DNA of 64,000 nt, taken from positions 461,001 through 525,000 of the forward strand of contig JAOTOL010001328.1 in NCBI GenBank assembly GCA_034440575.1. Reading direction: 5' to 3'. The notes beneath the pieces are model-generated. The model saw only the letters and a program-made list of their open reading frames with translations. It searched no databases and was not told the origin of the DNA. Every line of letters begins with the position of its first letter. Positions within the stretch are counted from its first letter, which is position 1. This DNA comes from Imbricaverruca yamaguchii (taxonomy: Eukaryota; Arthropoda; Thecostraca; Neoverrucidae). Of this stretch, positions 1 through 12,461 are shown one piece after another. The position numbers were made by a program, and so were the translations under genes.

Positions 1-1155
1 TACTGGCTAAATCCTTGATACTGGTAGCGCTGTATGGAGCACAAAATTGACTTCTCAATGCTGTGCCGCAATACAGTTGCACTGTGTCGTTGACATTGGT
101 TGCGGTAGTCATCTTTCGTCGTAATTTCACATGTACAAAAGTGTGCGTAAATTTGGTGGCAAGTTTTGACATGTTAGTAATGCTCGGATGGTTGTAATCA
201 GGTGTGCCATGGAACACAGCATTGTGACCAGCTCCTTTTCTTGTCATCATCTGGTGCCATGCCAATAGAAAGGGACATATTTGACAATTCATGCCCTTCT
301 ATTGGCAAGATAGGCTATGGTGCTATCACTATGTTCTTGTATACTGCTTGGAAGATATTTGCAGTGATAACGGGCTGATATAATGGGCAGTCCTAGCCAG
401 TTTTAGTTCCCTTGCCATTGCTAATTGTGCCGCTGCATATGTTTGCGTACTACTATGTTGCTCCGTATGCTTGCCCATAAATGCGTTGTGTCTGATGATG
501 CAAAGTGCTGCCGACGTCAAATTTGCTCGAAGCAAGAAATAGTTTGAATGTGACGGCGACTGCACGAAGAAATCTTGTCCATAGCATGGAATGTTTTGGC
601 TGGTTATTTGGCCCTGCTGGCTCCGTGAGTATGTTCCTCAATGGACACGCATGGGCCGATGCTTTCAGAAGACATCTGGTAACTAAACCATGCATTATAA
701 GACCTATGATGAATATGTATGCTCTTGAGATTTGCGTAGTTTACGTGCGTGCCTCAACAGCTGTTGAGCGTTTAAATAGTCATGTACTTGCATGTTATGA
801 GGCGCATGCCAGTGGTATGGCTGCATCAGTGTGGTTCACGTGTGAAATGATACCTTATGTGGAATGTTAGCTGCGCTGTTTGGATCCTGAGTACTTCCTG
901 CCCTGTTGTGTTGTGGCTTAGTAATCGTGTACGCTGTATCAGTTTCGTTGCGGGCAATTGACGTGCACGTGTAATTCATGTTTCCCTGCTTGGCGAATTT
1001 CACCACTAAGCGCTGTTGCGATACGTTGTGCGCATCGTCGACGTCTTGTGCCATTTCCTATTCCTACATATCGAAAGGAACTAGCGGTACGGTGTACCAT
1101 TTTCTTTTTTCCATTGCTTTACTTTTGTCCATGAATGAATGCAACTAACCTGGGC
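1..1155. other. No gene recognised; probably MED13 intron
   Basis: This stretch holds only short open frames with no recognisable domain and no exon-like GC-rich block. It lies upstream of the first recognised MED13 exon, so it is probably intronic, but nothing in it proves that. Confidence 0.35.
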
Positions 1156-1612
1156 AGTGTTAAAATATGGTTTTTCATTAGGCGTGAGATGTCGAATCGA
1201 GCGCAGTAGGATTTCGAAATTTGTCATGGAATTAGTGTCGTTTTAAATGCTTTTGATGTTCTTCCGACCGAATTTGAGCCAATGGTTGCACCTTAATCAG
1301 TCGTTTTGATATTCATATGTTAGGATTAGCTTTATTCGGGATAACGGAAAAAAATGCACTGGTGATGCATGCTATATCCCGTTATGGATAACCCCTTTAC
1401 CTGAAATTGCACTGCAAAATGTTCGTGTATCACCATTCATTATGACCATGATCATAATACTAAACAAACGAGGTACTGTTAGAAAGGAGCCACGCAGACT
1501 GCATAAGCATGCATCACGAAGCAGGATGTAGATGCTTCTTGCAGAAGGATGTCGATTGAGTGTTCAGAAAGTGGTAAATTCCACCCTATTTTACAAATAA
1601 TTTAACACTGAA
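1156..1612 (+). repeat. R1 repeat, copy 1
   Basis: This copy aligns along most of its length with 49357-49846 on the same strand, and over its last half with 15066-15330 on the minus strand. Shared landmarks are a GGTTTTTC-TTAGG start, a stretch reading GTGTTCAGAAAGTGG, and a final part reading TTCCACCC. The frame is decayed, but the other two copies share protein-level similarity in this segment, so R1 is probably the remnant of a coding mobile element. The family was not identified. Confidence 0.6.
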
Positions 1613-1889
1613 CCTGGGATACACGCCGCACTGCGTACCATTGAATTCGTCAATCAGGGACCTGACAAACAATTTCCGCTGCTGTGTGCGTTTGTGATGG
1701 GCGTTCTAGACCGCATGTATCGATGTGAACGTTACCAATGGGTATAAGTGAAAACGTCTGGGGCCGCTGCCTTGCTGACATTAGGACATGCAAAGCGTTT
1801 GCGTCAGTTGCGGGATGTGTTGATTGCCAAGTAACCCGGCACTTGTTGACCCCTGTTGGCGTTTTTTTTTTAACCTCACAATCTTTTTT

Positions 1890-2063
1890 CTTCATCGGGT
1901 GGTTCACGATGCACTTTATGCGCATTCACGGCTAATGGCGCCGCCCACACTGTTGCGCCGGTGGGCCGCGGGATTAGGAAATGTCCAGAGTAGTGCTAGT
2001 GTCGAACCCGAGACCTTTGGTACCCATAGCTCAACACCTTAACCACTCAGCCATCCCCGCCCA
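1890..2063 (-). mobile_element. tRNA-derived SINE family A, copy 1
   Basis: On the minus strand the element begins with a Ser/Leu-tRNA-like head: A box TGGCTGAGTGGTTAAGG and B box GGGTTCGACAC. A body follows that is shared with copies at 41763-41937 and 55535-55767. The 3' side runs into a T-rich plus strand (an A-rich tail on the element strand). Three copies with the same head and body in one window support a SINE rather than a tRNA gene. Confidence 0.7.
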
Positions 2064-2317
2064 TCACCTGACAATCGGCATCACCCATAAAATATGACCT
2101 TCGTTTAGTCCGTTTATGTTAACGCGGAATGCATGTATATGGCTTCGTTTTTAACTTTGCGTCGTTCGTGGCGTAATGCCGTAACATGATGTCGATCGCT
2201 TGGTTACGGAATCGCATACTCATACGGAGTCACATTGTTCAAAATTACTTCATTTGTGGTTTTACAGTTACTCTAGATACTTACCCGCGTGGCGTGGTCA
2301 TACGTATCCTACTTGTC

Positions 2318-2400
2318 TTCGGGGCGTCGGTAGCTTGGTGGTTAAGTTGAGCATCCGGGGGACGGCATGTACGGTGTTCGATTTCCGGCGGTGCCCGCTC
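2318..2400 (+). mobile_element. tRNA-like SINE head next to a MED13 exon
   Basis: An A-box-like stretch (GGTAGCTTGGTGGTTAAG) is followed about 35 bases later by a B-box-like GTTCGATTTCC, the layout of a Pol III tRNA promoter. The cloverleaf is poor, so a SINE head or tRNA pseudogene is more likely than a working tRNA. The body may continue to about 2560, directly against the proposed splice acceptor of the next exon. Confidence 0.45.
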
Positions 2401-2564
2401 TCCATATCAAGATGAGAAGCTGCCGGCGCCATCTGATCTGGGCCGCCCAGTGCTTCGGAAGCACATGAACCACCGCCATCCTAGTTGGCTTTTGGAAGCG
2501 TGGCCACTGATCCACGAGTATTGGGCGTCGTGTGACGGTCGGGTAACGGCCGTCCCGTCCACAG

Positions 2565-2959
2565 GCACCGACGACCACTGCACGCCGCAGCCGATCCCCA
2601 CTCTGCTGGTGGGCCACGACGGCGAGTGGGTGTCGACGTCGCCGTTCTCGCTGCGCCACTGGGACCAGCTGCTGCTGGAGCCGGTGGCGGCGCCGCGCGA
2701 CGTCGCCTACTTGGTGGTCACGCCCGCCGGCGACAACGAGTTCATCCTGTCGCGCGTGCGCAAGTTTTTCCGCGAGCTCAGCAGCACGTACGACTCGTGC
2801 CAGCTGGGTCGGCACGTGCCGATCGGCAGCTCGTGTCCCGAGGGTGTGCTGCGCATCAACCGCAACTCGGCCACCAAGCTGGCCCACCTGCCCATCGACG
2901 ACTGGTTCAACCAACTGGGCGACTCGCCGGTCGCCGCCAAGCTGAAGCTCTACGCCCAG
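2565..2959 (+). CDS. MED13: MED13 exon a (first in window)
   Basis: This exon encodes the part from [20 protein letters not shown] to LKLYAQ and ends at CAG/GTGGGT. The acceptor is placed after a pyrimidine-rich stretch ending CCACAG at 2564. The frame stays open upstream to about 2400, but that DNA looks like SINE sequence, so the left edge is uncertain. Confidence 0.8.
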
Positions 2960-5900
2960 GTGGGTCGAATTGTACCTCAAACGATCGGGTGTACTATACA
3001 TCGATAGTTACCTCATGCAATGCGATGTACCCTCAGGTGGGCGGGTAGGGTGGAGGAACTCTCAAGTTGGCATGATGGCGCGATGCCCTGTGGTGGCTGA
3101 TACTGGTCGCGGTTATCGCCCACTTGCATATATGTTTCTGGACATCCACGAAGCATGGCTTTTCATAAACCCACCCACCTACACGTCGGCACCCACTCAT
3201 GTGTCCATAGCAGAATTCCCGATGAATGCTATATGCAGAGGGCGTGTCTTCAGCACATCCTGAGCTGTGGATGCAACATAAATATTTCCTGAAATAACGG
3301 TCCTGATTCGCCAAGTGAAGTGAGCTGGAATTATTGTTTCCATTGATTTATGAGTTGGTGCTAATTATAGGAGAGTGTAATTGTCTCATTGTCCTGTATA
3401 TGTGTCTGCATGACCTCTGCAGTCGATGCGCCCCTAAACCCCAATAACTAACTAACTAACTCCTGTATATGTGTACTGTGCTCTGGGACATTGTCGGCTT
3501 TGAACTGTAATACTATTACGACCATGGTCTGTGTGTCGTGTTGCTATCCAAGCATTCTCTTCTTTTCTTTTCTTTTTGCTTTCTAAGTACTCACACGAGT
3601 TTCGCATGATGTGGTTTCGTGCACTGATGCACAATAGCGCAGCGTGTTTTACCAGCGGACTGCGAAAGGGCGAATACATTCACTTGTGATATCTTCGAGT
3701 GACGGCGAACCAATACCATGCTACCTTGTTAGTCAATCGTGCGGTTGGGTACAGCTAGCGGCACGGTGGTGCCAAGTGAAATGGCGTCTGATGGGGAACC
3801 GTTGACTGGTGTCCACCTCGGCGTGTACATGTGCTAAGTTTGGAGCGACGCCGACGACCGGCTGTCTGCAGTGCTACCGGCACCATGTGCGGCCGTGCCT
3901 GGCGCTTTGGTGGCTGGTGTCGGTGGTTTGGCGTTTGCTTGTGCCGGGTGTAGAGCGACGTGTGCCGTGTTGAGAGCGACGTGTGCCGAGTTGAGAGTGA
4001 CGCTGACGGCCGGCTGCCTGCAGTACTGTCGGCACTACGTGGGGCCGTACCTGCAGACGTCGATGGACCGCAGCGGCGAGCGTGACCGGCCCACGCCTTC
4101 GCCGATGCCTCCGCCGGCCACGCCTGACTCGCACGAGCGCGCTCCGTCCACTCCTAAAATGGCGGACGGTGAGTCGGTGTGTGTCTGTGTGTGTGTTTGT
4201 TTGTTTGTTTGTGCGACGTGTGGTGGTGATTGGTGTCACGCTGGTGCTGGGACGCTGGTGCACGGGCCGACGCTGGTACAGTGTAACGCTGGTGCGCCGA
4301 CCGAAGCTGTCCTGGCTGGGCGTCGTCTCCAGCAGGGTCACGGCCTGTGCAGATGCTGCCTTCTGGGCGGGTTGCTGTTTGGCAGTTGATACGGCTTCCA
4401 TCTGTAACGGAAGGGTTGCGGCTTGGAGGCTCGCTAACCGTGCGTAATTCCAGTCTTCCCCTACCGTTTGGTGAGAGTGGTGGTGCTATGCACGTACATG
4501 TGCTGCAGTATTGCGTTTGGTTTTTTGATATGTGTGTGTGACTGGGAGAGTTGTGTGCATTTGCCTGTGTCAGTGTGAGTGAGTGGAGTATTGTGTGTGT
4601 GTGTGCGTGACGCGTTGTGACGGCGGCCCCGTCTGCAGACGACATCCACGGCTCGCGGCCGGCTTCCGAGGGCGGCGGCCCCACCTACGGCCCGACACCG
4701 GGCGGCGGCACCAGCGGCGGCGCCGGCCACCTGCCGCAGATGGTCGTCTACTTCATCGACCCGTTCACCTACGGCGCCCAGCTGTCGCAGTTCGAGCGGT
4801 TCATCAACGTGGCGCTGCTGCGCGCCTACCTGCACATGTGCTTCCACCTGCCGCCGCCCATGCAGAAGAACATCACCCTGCAGGTGAGCGGCGACTCGGC
4901 TCGACATCGCCGCGGCTGGCAGTCGTGCAGCCGGCTGGGCCGGTGCACGTGCCGCCAGCGCTGCTGGCTCGTCTGCTGCTGGAGAACGTGTTATATTGCA
5001 GGGGAGAGTCGGCTTCTATCTATCGTCCGTGTTCGGAAGTTGTGTATCCAGTGAAGTGATTAAACTCAGCTGCAAATCCCATTGTGTTTGCATTTACGAC
5101 ACGGTAGACCATAGTGACATGTATATAGATGATGTAGATATATAAGTAGATTTAGATTGACGAGGCTGTCTCCTTGGTCATTTAAAGTCTATTAATTCGT
5201 GGTATGTCTGTTTTAATTTATCGCCTCAGCCACGATGTAATGCGAAGAGAAGCAAGTTAGCTTACGTGCATAGATAATTGCCAAAGTCAAGGTAGGGTGC
5301 TCATTGGAAGCTTGTATTGAACTCGCTATAATGGATCAAATTAGAATATTAATAATCGCTCGTGCACCATTTACGCACCTCCACCGGTGCAGGTTTGCAG
5401 GTTTGCTGAGAGTTGATTCGCAACAAAATCCGACATGTTGTACGTCATGATATGTGGCAAGAGCAGAAAGCTTCAAGTTAAGTTGCTACCTGATGAAAAC
5501 GGTAGCAAATATGCACTTAAAATTATCAATATTTTGATGTTCCTCCATATTTTGGGATGCCAACCATGTGCGACTTGCTGCGTTTCGGGCTATGCGTGTG
5601 GGGTCAGATGGGGAATATTATTGACTTCATTTTATATAAATATACCAGAAGCCATTGTTTTGTCCGAAGGGTAGTTAAACGCAATATTCGATTTTAGCGT
5701 CCAAATACACCCCAGGGTGGCTCCTCACCCGAAAAACGCCACTTGTCAAGCTAGGTCATGACGTAGAATGGCCATGGGAAGGTCAATAACCTATTTATAT
5801 AGGCTAGCTGAGTTGTTAATCACCATACCACATCCATCATTGGTGGTTAAGGAACAATAAGGAAGATCCGTCGCAAATAAATGGCGATTGGGCGCAGCCA

Positions 5901-8900
5901 TGTTCCTTTTTCTTGCGTCATAGGTCAGTGACCTAACAAGAGGTCTTCAAATTTGTCACACCATAAAGTCTGCAGAGGAGGCCCCACCAGCTTTGCCAAG
6001 GTGCAACGCCCTGAGCTACGCTGATTTTTCGTAGTCAGCAAGAACCTTTCGTGGGAAGGGTGTAGCAACCTCAAGGGGTTGATATTAACCACTACGAACG
6101 CAAACAAATGCACGAAGCGCGATTCGGAATCGGATTAGCACACAATCAACATCACTGTGTCGTGGTATTAGTTACGTTCATGAACAGCACTGCCTTGTCT
6201 ATTATCACTCTTTTCCCCGACCTTTATCCCGCACGTTGTACCTACCTCTACCGGGGACGACTAGTCCAGGGGTAAGTTACCCGGCTCACGATCGAAAGAT
6301 TGTGGGTTCGGGTCTCACCTGTCGCTACTCTTCGCCCGCGACCAATCGGCGTGAGAGATTGGCGACGCTACATGACTCAACGGTCGACGTGTAAAACCAG
6401 CAGCCACCACCTACCCCTACCCTTGTCCTTGCTTTTCCCTTCCTTCATTATTGATGCGGTCTGTTGAGGCAGCTCAAAATGAATTCTTTATATTGCAACC
6501 TTCTAGTATTGCCCGTCGTCCAACCGACTCCTCTACTGGCTCTCATTCTGTGGAATCAAATGTAGCATGGGCTGCGTGGTATGTTGGCAATTGAAATCTA
6601 ATTACATTGTCTGTAGGAGGACTGGAGAAAAATTCAGTTTTGCCCACTGCACATGGTTTTAAGTGTTAACCGTTTTCAGCCAGCAGATGGCCAACAGCTT
6701 CAAGCCGCGAGTCCATGGTTGCCAGTCGTGTACGATTGTTCGTTTGGTGCCACTGTGCATATGTGTGGCTGTTCGAGTGTTGTCCACGAGGGTGCGCCGT
6801 TTGAGGGGTGACACGGACACTGCTGCGGCGTCTGGCAGGTGATCTCGCTGGAGAGCATCCTGTCGCTGTGGCGTGACCTGGACCGGGCGCAACTGCGCCA
6901 GCGGCTGCGCTCGCTCGCCTTCACCGTCTACTCGCAGTGCAAGCGCACCTTCTCCGGCATCACCTCGGCCAACTCGCTCACCGGCTTCGGTCCGTCTGCC
7001 TCGGCGGAGCAGCGGCTCAAGGGGCGCGAGGTGAGCTCACCGGCCGACTCGGCAGCGACCCCGACGGGAGGTGCGCGGTCAGTGTCCAGGACAGTGTCGG
7101 CTCTAGCGTATCCAGTTGTGGTGATGAGCGCCTGTGCATCCTGACCGTGTGTGTGTGTCCTTAGTATGGTGGTGGTAGTGCACATTCCCTTGAAACTAAG
7201 TTGTGGTGCTCGCTATCCTGTGGCCACTGGATTGGCGTGGCGCCACACCGACGTCATGTGAACAGTGTGTGGCGTCACACCGACGTCCTGTGAACAGTGT
7301 GTGGCGTCACACGACGTCATATCAACAGTGTGTGGCGTCACACCGACGTCCTGTGAACAGTGTGTGGCGTCACACCGACGTCCTGTGAACAGTGTGTGGC
7401 GTCACACCGACGTCATGTGAACAGTGTGTGGCGTCACACCGGCGTCATGTGAACAGTGTGTGGCGTCACACCGGCGTCATGTGAACAGTGTGTGGCGTCA
7501 CACCGGCGTCATGTGAACAGGGTGTGGCGTCACACCGGCGTCATGTGAACAGTGTGTGGCGTCACACCGACGTCATGTGAACAGTGTGTGGCGTCACACC
7601 GGCGTCATGTGAACAGTGTGTGGCGTCACACCGGCGTCATGTGAACAGTGTGTGGCGTCACACCGACGTCCTGAACAGTGTGTGGCGTCACAACGACGTC
7701 ATGTGAACAGTGTGTGGCGTCACACCGGCATCATGTGAACAGTGTGTGGCGTCACACCGGCGTCCTGTGAACAGTGTGTGGCGTCACACCGGCGTCATGT
7801 GAACAGTGTGTGGCGTCACACCGGCGTCATGTGAACAGTGTGTGGCGTCACACCGGCGTCATGTGAACGGTGTGTGGCGTCACACCGGCATCATGTGAAC
7901 AGTGTGTGGCGTCACACCGGCGTCCTGTGAACAATGTGTGGCGTCACACCGGCGTCATGTGAACAGTGTGTGGCGTCACACCGGCGTCATGTGAACAGTG
8001 TGTGGCGTCACACCGGCGTCATGTGAACAGTGTGTGGCGTCACACCGACGTCATGTGAACAGTGTGTGGCGTCACACCGGCGTCATGTGAACAGTGTGTG
8101 GCGTCACACCGGCGTCATGTGAACAGTGTGTGGCGTCACACCGGCATCATGCGAACAGTGTGTGGCGTAACACCGACGTCCTGTGAACAGTGTGTGGCGT
8201 CACACCGGCGTCATGTGAACAGTGTGTGGCGTCACACCGACGTCATGTGAACAGTGTGTGGCGTCACACCGGCGTCATGTGAACAGTGTGTGGCGTCACA
8301 CCGACGTCCTGTGAACAGTGTGTGGCGTAACACCGACGTCCTGTGAACAGTGTGTGGCGTCACACCGGCGTCATGTGAACAGTGTGTGGCGTCACACCGA
8401 CGTCATGTGAACAGTGTGTGGCGTCACACCGGCGTCATGTGAACAGTGTGTGGCGTCGCACCGACGTCCTGTGAACAGTGTGTGGCGTCACACCGGCGTC
8501 CTGTGAACAGTGTGTGGCGTAACACCGACGTCATGTGAACAGTGTGTGGCGTCACACCGGCGTCATGTCAACAGTGTGTGGCGTCACACCGACGTCCTGT
8601 GAACAGTTGGCGTCACACCGGCGTCCTGTGAACAGTGCAGCGCTCACCGACGCCACTCGCAGAAGCCGACTCACGATACAAAAATAATAATAATGCGGGG
8701 CACGGGTGGTGTTGATGTGTTCGACTGTCGCCGCCGCCCCAGCAGTGACGGCTGAGGCCAGTGGCGGCCGGCCACATCTGACGATGCTGTCGCCCGCCAC
8801 CGCCAGGACCAGGTGACCACGCTGCAGATGTACAACCCGACGTTTGTGCTGGCGCCGCTGCCGGACGCGCAGAAGGAGTCCGAGGTGGTGACGTCGCCGC

Positions 8901-11900
8901 GCGACACCACCTCCACGCTGTTCTGCAGCTACTGTCTGTCGGAGGACCAGCGCTGGCTGCTGGCCGCCTGCACTGACGAGCGCGGCGAGATGCGGCGCAC
9001 CACTGTCATCAACATCCACATCCCCAACCGGCTGCGGCGGCGCAAGGTGTCTGCGCGCCGGATAGGGCTGCAGAAGCTGATGGACTGGCTGCTGCAGATC
9101 ATGGTGCAGAGTGTCCATCCCTGGCGTCTGGTGGTCGGTCGGCTCGGCCGCATCGGCCACGGCGAGCTCAAGAGTAAGTCTCGGCTGCATCGTCCACTGG
9201 TCATGCCATGGCGGAACTAGCCTCCCGCTTGTGAATTCGAACGACACATGCTTTTTATAATGCTATTTGTCTACCACTGACCACTGGATCGTTGCTGGCG
9301 GTTGATGTCGGGGACAGTATTAGAGCTTGCCATCAATGTCATCAGGCTCAATCAACCAATGTATCTAGCTTCAACGGTCTGGAAACGACTTCCGCACGGT
9401 TTTAGTTCATGTTTGCCTTTTGCTTTAACCCCACAAGTGAATGCTGGCTACCAGGCTGTCGAATCGCTACCGCCATGAAGGATTAACCTAGCCTGATCTA
9501 GGTCAACCTAACCTGACTTGGCATCCCGCTTGATTCCAACTAAGCGACTAGCGGAGCACCGGTGTCTTGCATCTATAGTCAGAGCATGTGGTGGCTGTTG
9601 AAGCGGTGCCGCCGAGCTGTCTGTGCGCCGCCATATCGCAGTGCGAGTCTCGCTCCCTCTGTTGGAGCCGGACTGACGTCACCCGATGCCGGCAGGCTGG
9701 AGTTCTGTGCTGAGTCGCAAGTCGCTGACGCGCTTCTCGAAGCAGCTGCGTGAGATGTGCGGCCACTGTCAGCACGTGTCGGCCACCGAGATGCCGACCG
9801 TGCTGTCGGCGTGCGTGGTGTCGCTGGAGCCGGACCCCAGCCACCGGCTCATGTACGACCAGTGCACGCCCGAGGACGGCACGCCGAAGCCGTCGTCTGG
9901 CGCGCTGAGCACGCCGCACGACGCGTCCTGCACGCACGTCATGGTGTTCCCGACGTCGGCCACCACGCAGTGCTCGCAGACGGCCTTCCAGCAGGAGCAC
10001 ATCAACCCGCTCGGCTCGGAGCTGATCGAGGAGGACCTGCTGCAGGCCATCAACGCCGACGAGAACGGCGACCTGATCGCCAACGGCGCCCTCTTCGACG
10101 ACCTCGACCTCAACTGGGACGACTCGTTCGGCGGCGGTGATATGGGCAGTCCGGTTGACGAGCGGCCGTCCGCGTCGCCCAGCGGCGGCCTGCCCGGCCT
10201 CGGCAAGCAGGGCCCCTTCTCGAACGGCAGCGGCCAGCGGGTGAGTGGCGCGGCCCGTGCCCGGTGTGGCAGCGGGGCCCCGAGTACTCGCTGTCGCCCC
10301 CGTCTACCTCGTATGGGCTGGGCAGGTTCTCCGCTGGATTTTCGAGAGGGGGTTGATCTTGTTTTTTTGTTGTTGTGTGTGTGTGTTGCCCCACCGTGCT
10401 GACTGTGTCCGGCTCGGCAGGCGGCCGGCGACGAGGACCAGGAGGAGTTCGGCACGGTACTGCAGCAGCCGCTGGCGCTCGGCTACTACCCGTCCACGGC
10501 GAGCACCGGGCCGATGCCGGCCTGGTTCTGGTCGGCAGCACCGCACATGCACAACGCCACGGCCGTCTTCCTCAAGTCCGCACTGCACCTGCACTGCCAG
10601 ACGCAAAACTCGGAGGACATGCTGCAGCAGCCGTGCCACGTCAAAGTGCACCCGCTCGACTCCAGCACCACCACCGACGTGCTCAGGTGGGCGGAACACG
10701 CGGACGGCACGCGCTGCCGGCCACCGGCCGGTCCGGGTTGGCCGACATCTTCGGCGGTGTCCACCTAACACTTGGATCCGCAAGATTCGAACACACCTGC
10801 GGTACAGTGGCTGGTATTGTGCCTTCGCAGTGGGATGGACGTTGGCAGATCCGTTCAGCAGTCATGGGGATGCTTTCTGTGCCGTGAGCCCTTGACTGAT
10901 TGCTGCTCTTGGTGGGAACATCACTGCTTCACATGTTATGTAATCAAAACACTCAAACTTAAAAGATAGAACATGAAGTAAATATTTATAATAGTTTACC
11001 CTAGGCAGACATTTACTTTTGAAGGAGTTTCCGCCAACAAGTTGACTATAGCACCGAATCGAGCTCACCCGGGAAAGATATCATTCCACATTCGTGGGTG
11101 AAAGGGAACGTCATCCGTGCAAGTGATAGGCAGGCATCCAAAACGCATGGTTTTACATCCATTTATAATGGATTTAGTTCAATATTAAGCGCTACTATTT
11201 GGATGCCCTCTTACCCTATGAACTTGTCACAGTCACGAAAACATTCGGGATTGAATGTATTGTGTGTTTGTGCTGACAGTTCTCCAACCAAATTCCTATA
11301 TTGTTCCCATGTTTGGGTCCAAACCCTGTAATTTTCCTCTTTTTATCAAGTTCGTTCTATATAACTTCTATGTTCACGCAATCTTAATCGACACCCTACC
11401 GTATTTTTGGCCAGTTCATACTGCATACTGTTTATGCACGGTGGATGGATAATTTAAGGAATAGGTCATAGCCGTTGAGATAACATGTTGAGCCCGAAAC
11501 CACCCGCGTAATGTTCTCATCTCAAGAAGTGACGTTACGGAGTCTATGGGGTCGCGACTGACGTCAAATTTTTTTGGCTCTGGAGTTCATTTTGATGATA
11601 TTTTAGAAACAAAATTTGGAATCAGAATAGGAAGGCGAAATTTGGCATGGCCCCAAAATATTTGCCCACCAAGAAATCATCCATCATTTTTGTAAATTGT
11701 CAAAATTGTGTGATGGCATTTTCAACTTATGTTTTTTTTTCTATCGGGAAAATCGTGCCGGGAAACCTTGATTGAAGTCAACTTAATCTCATAAAGTGTT
11801 TACTTTATCCAGATTCCTCTATTCAGCCATAATTGGCAACTATGCAAACCAAGTGCCATCGGAAACGAAGAATTCAAAAATTATTGTGGTGCGTCTTGTT

Positions 11901-12461
11901 GCATCTAAAGATAAGCAAATGCTGAAAATGTAATAAAAAAGTATATCAGCTAAAGGGTAACGACTTTCGAACTTTTTAGGAGGTGACCTCGCTTGAACTT
12001 GACTATCTTGGTGACAATAGAAGACCTGACCTCAACATCTTAACGCAGTCAAATTGACGTGGGAAAGGGTATGCAAAAGTCGGCGCGCTAACACGCGCCG
12101 TCTCTTCACCGTTCATGAAATACCTTAGGTTAGGGTGTGAAATGACCCTCCCGAATGAAAATACCGTAAAATGACCTCCCCGAGACCGCACATGGTTTAT
12201 ATCTGCGGTGACTGGTACAGCCGCGTGTGACCTCCCCCACACCACCCGCAGGACGTACACACCCGTGTGGCCATCCCACCGCCTTGTGTCCGTCCCACAG
12301 CCTCTTGACGCACACCGCGCTGTTGCAGGCACGTGCTGGAGAACTACAACCGGCTGTCGTGGCTGGCGCTGGATGCTGCCTCGCAGGACCGCCGCTCCTG
12401 TCTGCCCATCCACATGCAGCTGCTGGTGCAGCTGTACGCCGCCATGGCCGCCATGCTGTAG
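2565..12461 (+). CDS. MED13: Mediator subunit 13, C-terminal part (8 exons)
   Basis: MED13 links the CDK8 kinase module to core Mediator in the nucleus and controls RNA polymerase II transcription. Eight exons join in frame with GT-AG introns: 2565-2959, 4024-4168, 4639-4883, 6839-7030, 8807-9173, 9696-10240, 10421-10686 and 12329-12461. They encode about 761 residues of the C-terminal MedPIWI-like half. Family hallmarks are present in order: [87 protein letters not shown] and [10 protein letters not shown], ending close to the usual MED13 C-terminus. Family members are usually about 2,000 residues or more, so the N-terminal half lies left of the window. The vertebrate paralogue MED13L cannot be separated from MED13 here; arthropods normally have one gene (skuld). 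Confidence 0.95.
3406..3460 (+). repeat. Mini hairpin retroposon, copy 1
   Basis: A 55-bp insert in a MED13 intron with core GTCGATGCGCCCCTAAACC and tail (AACT)n. It is flanked by a perfect 14-bp duplication, TCCTGTATATGTGT, at 3392-3405 and 3461-3474. The 5' GGGC of the stem is missing in this copy. Confidence 0.75.
4024..4168 (+). CDS. MED13: MED13 exon b
   Basis: The acceptor is CTGCAG at 4018-4023 and the donor is G/GTGAGT at 4169. It encodes [11 protein letters not shown] followed by a Ser/Pro/Thr-rich linker. In MED13 proteins a CRYDLGPYL-like motif follows LKLYAQ, as it does here after splicing. It leaves one base of a split codon. Confidence 0.88.
4639..4883 (+). CDS. MED13: MED13 exon c
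   Basis: The acceptor is TCTGCAG and the donor CAG/GTGAGC. After a Gly-rich linker it encodes [12 protein letters not shown], a core strand of the MedPIWI domain, and ends ITLQ. Phases match both neighbours. Confidence 0.92.
6252..6400 (+). mobile_element. tRNA-derived SINE family B, copy 1
   Basis: A tRNA-like head (A box around CTAGTCCAGGGGTAAG, B box GTGGGTTCGGGTCTC) is followed by a body with CCCGCGACCAATCGG and ATTGGCGACGCTA. The same head and body occur in reverse at 25963-26097. It sits in a MED13 intron. Confidence 0.7.
6839..7030 (+). CDS. MED13: MED13 exon d
   Basis: A 192-base exon in phase 0 at both ends, between TGGCAG and GTGAGC. It encodes [11 protein letters not shown] through [12 protein letters not shown], the conserved stretch after the FIDPFTY strand. 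Confidence 0.92.
7233..8637 (+). repeat. 32-bp minisatellite in a MED13 intron
   Basis: About 43-44 head-to-tail copies of a 32-bp unit with core GTGTGTGGCGTCACACCG and ending GTCATGTGAACA. Copies differ mainly at two sites (CCGGCGTC or CCGACGTC, and CAT or CCT). Each unit contains the short inverted repeat GTGTG-GCGT-CACAC. A 32-bp period moves through all three frames, so the apparent open frames are not genes. Confidence 0.95.
8807..9173 (+). CDS. MED13: MED13 exon e
   Basis: It lies just after the 32-bp minisatellite intron. It encodes [29 protein letters not shown] and [12 protein letters not shown], the most conserved block of the C-terminal domain. The donor is A/GTAAGT, leaving one base of a Ser codon. 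Confidence 0.95.
9696..10240 (+). CDS. MED13: MED13 exon f
   Basis: It encodes [11 protein letters not shown], the [12 protein letters not shown] motif, then an acidic linker ([18 protein letters not shown] and a DDLDLNWDD patch) and a Ser/Gly/Pro-rich tail. The donor is CGG/GTGAGT. Confidence 0.93.
10421..10686 (+). CDS. MED13: MED13 exon g
   Basis: It encodes [23 protein letters not shown] and the FLKSALHLH motif, all typical of the MED13 C-terminus. It ends at AG/GTGGGC with two bases of an Arg codon. Confidence 0.95.
11505..12110 (+). repeat. R2 repeat, copy 1
   Basis: It aligns with 51445-52030 (plus) and 31100-31390 (minus). Shared marks are GTTGCATC-AAAGATAAGCAAA, GGAGGTGACCTC, GTCAAATTGA and a GGCGCGC-CGCGCGCC pair. 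It lies in the last MED13 intron. No coding capacity or family was recognised. Confidence 0.6.
12329..12461 (+). CDS. MED13: MED13 last exon with stop
   Basis: After TTGCAG it encodes [27 protein letters not shown] and a short hydrophobic end (AAMAAML) followed by TAG at 12459. The match to the usual family C-terminus shows the gene is complete at its 3' end. Confidence 0.95.

Noticed and set aside
2342..3001. Minus-strand 219-residue frame over a MED13 exon
   Set aside because: It is antisense to a clearly conserved MED13 exon and resembles no family.
7203..8650. Possible CRISPR-like array or repeat protein
   Set aside because: Units are contiguous 32-mers without unique spacers, lie in an intron, and the period shifts frame. 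It is a minisatellite.
8552..9247. Minus-strand frame overlapping MED13 exon e
   Set aside because: Shadow of the conserved exon; its upstream part reads the minisatellite.
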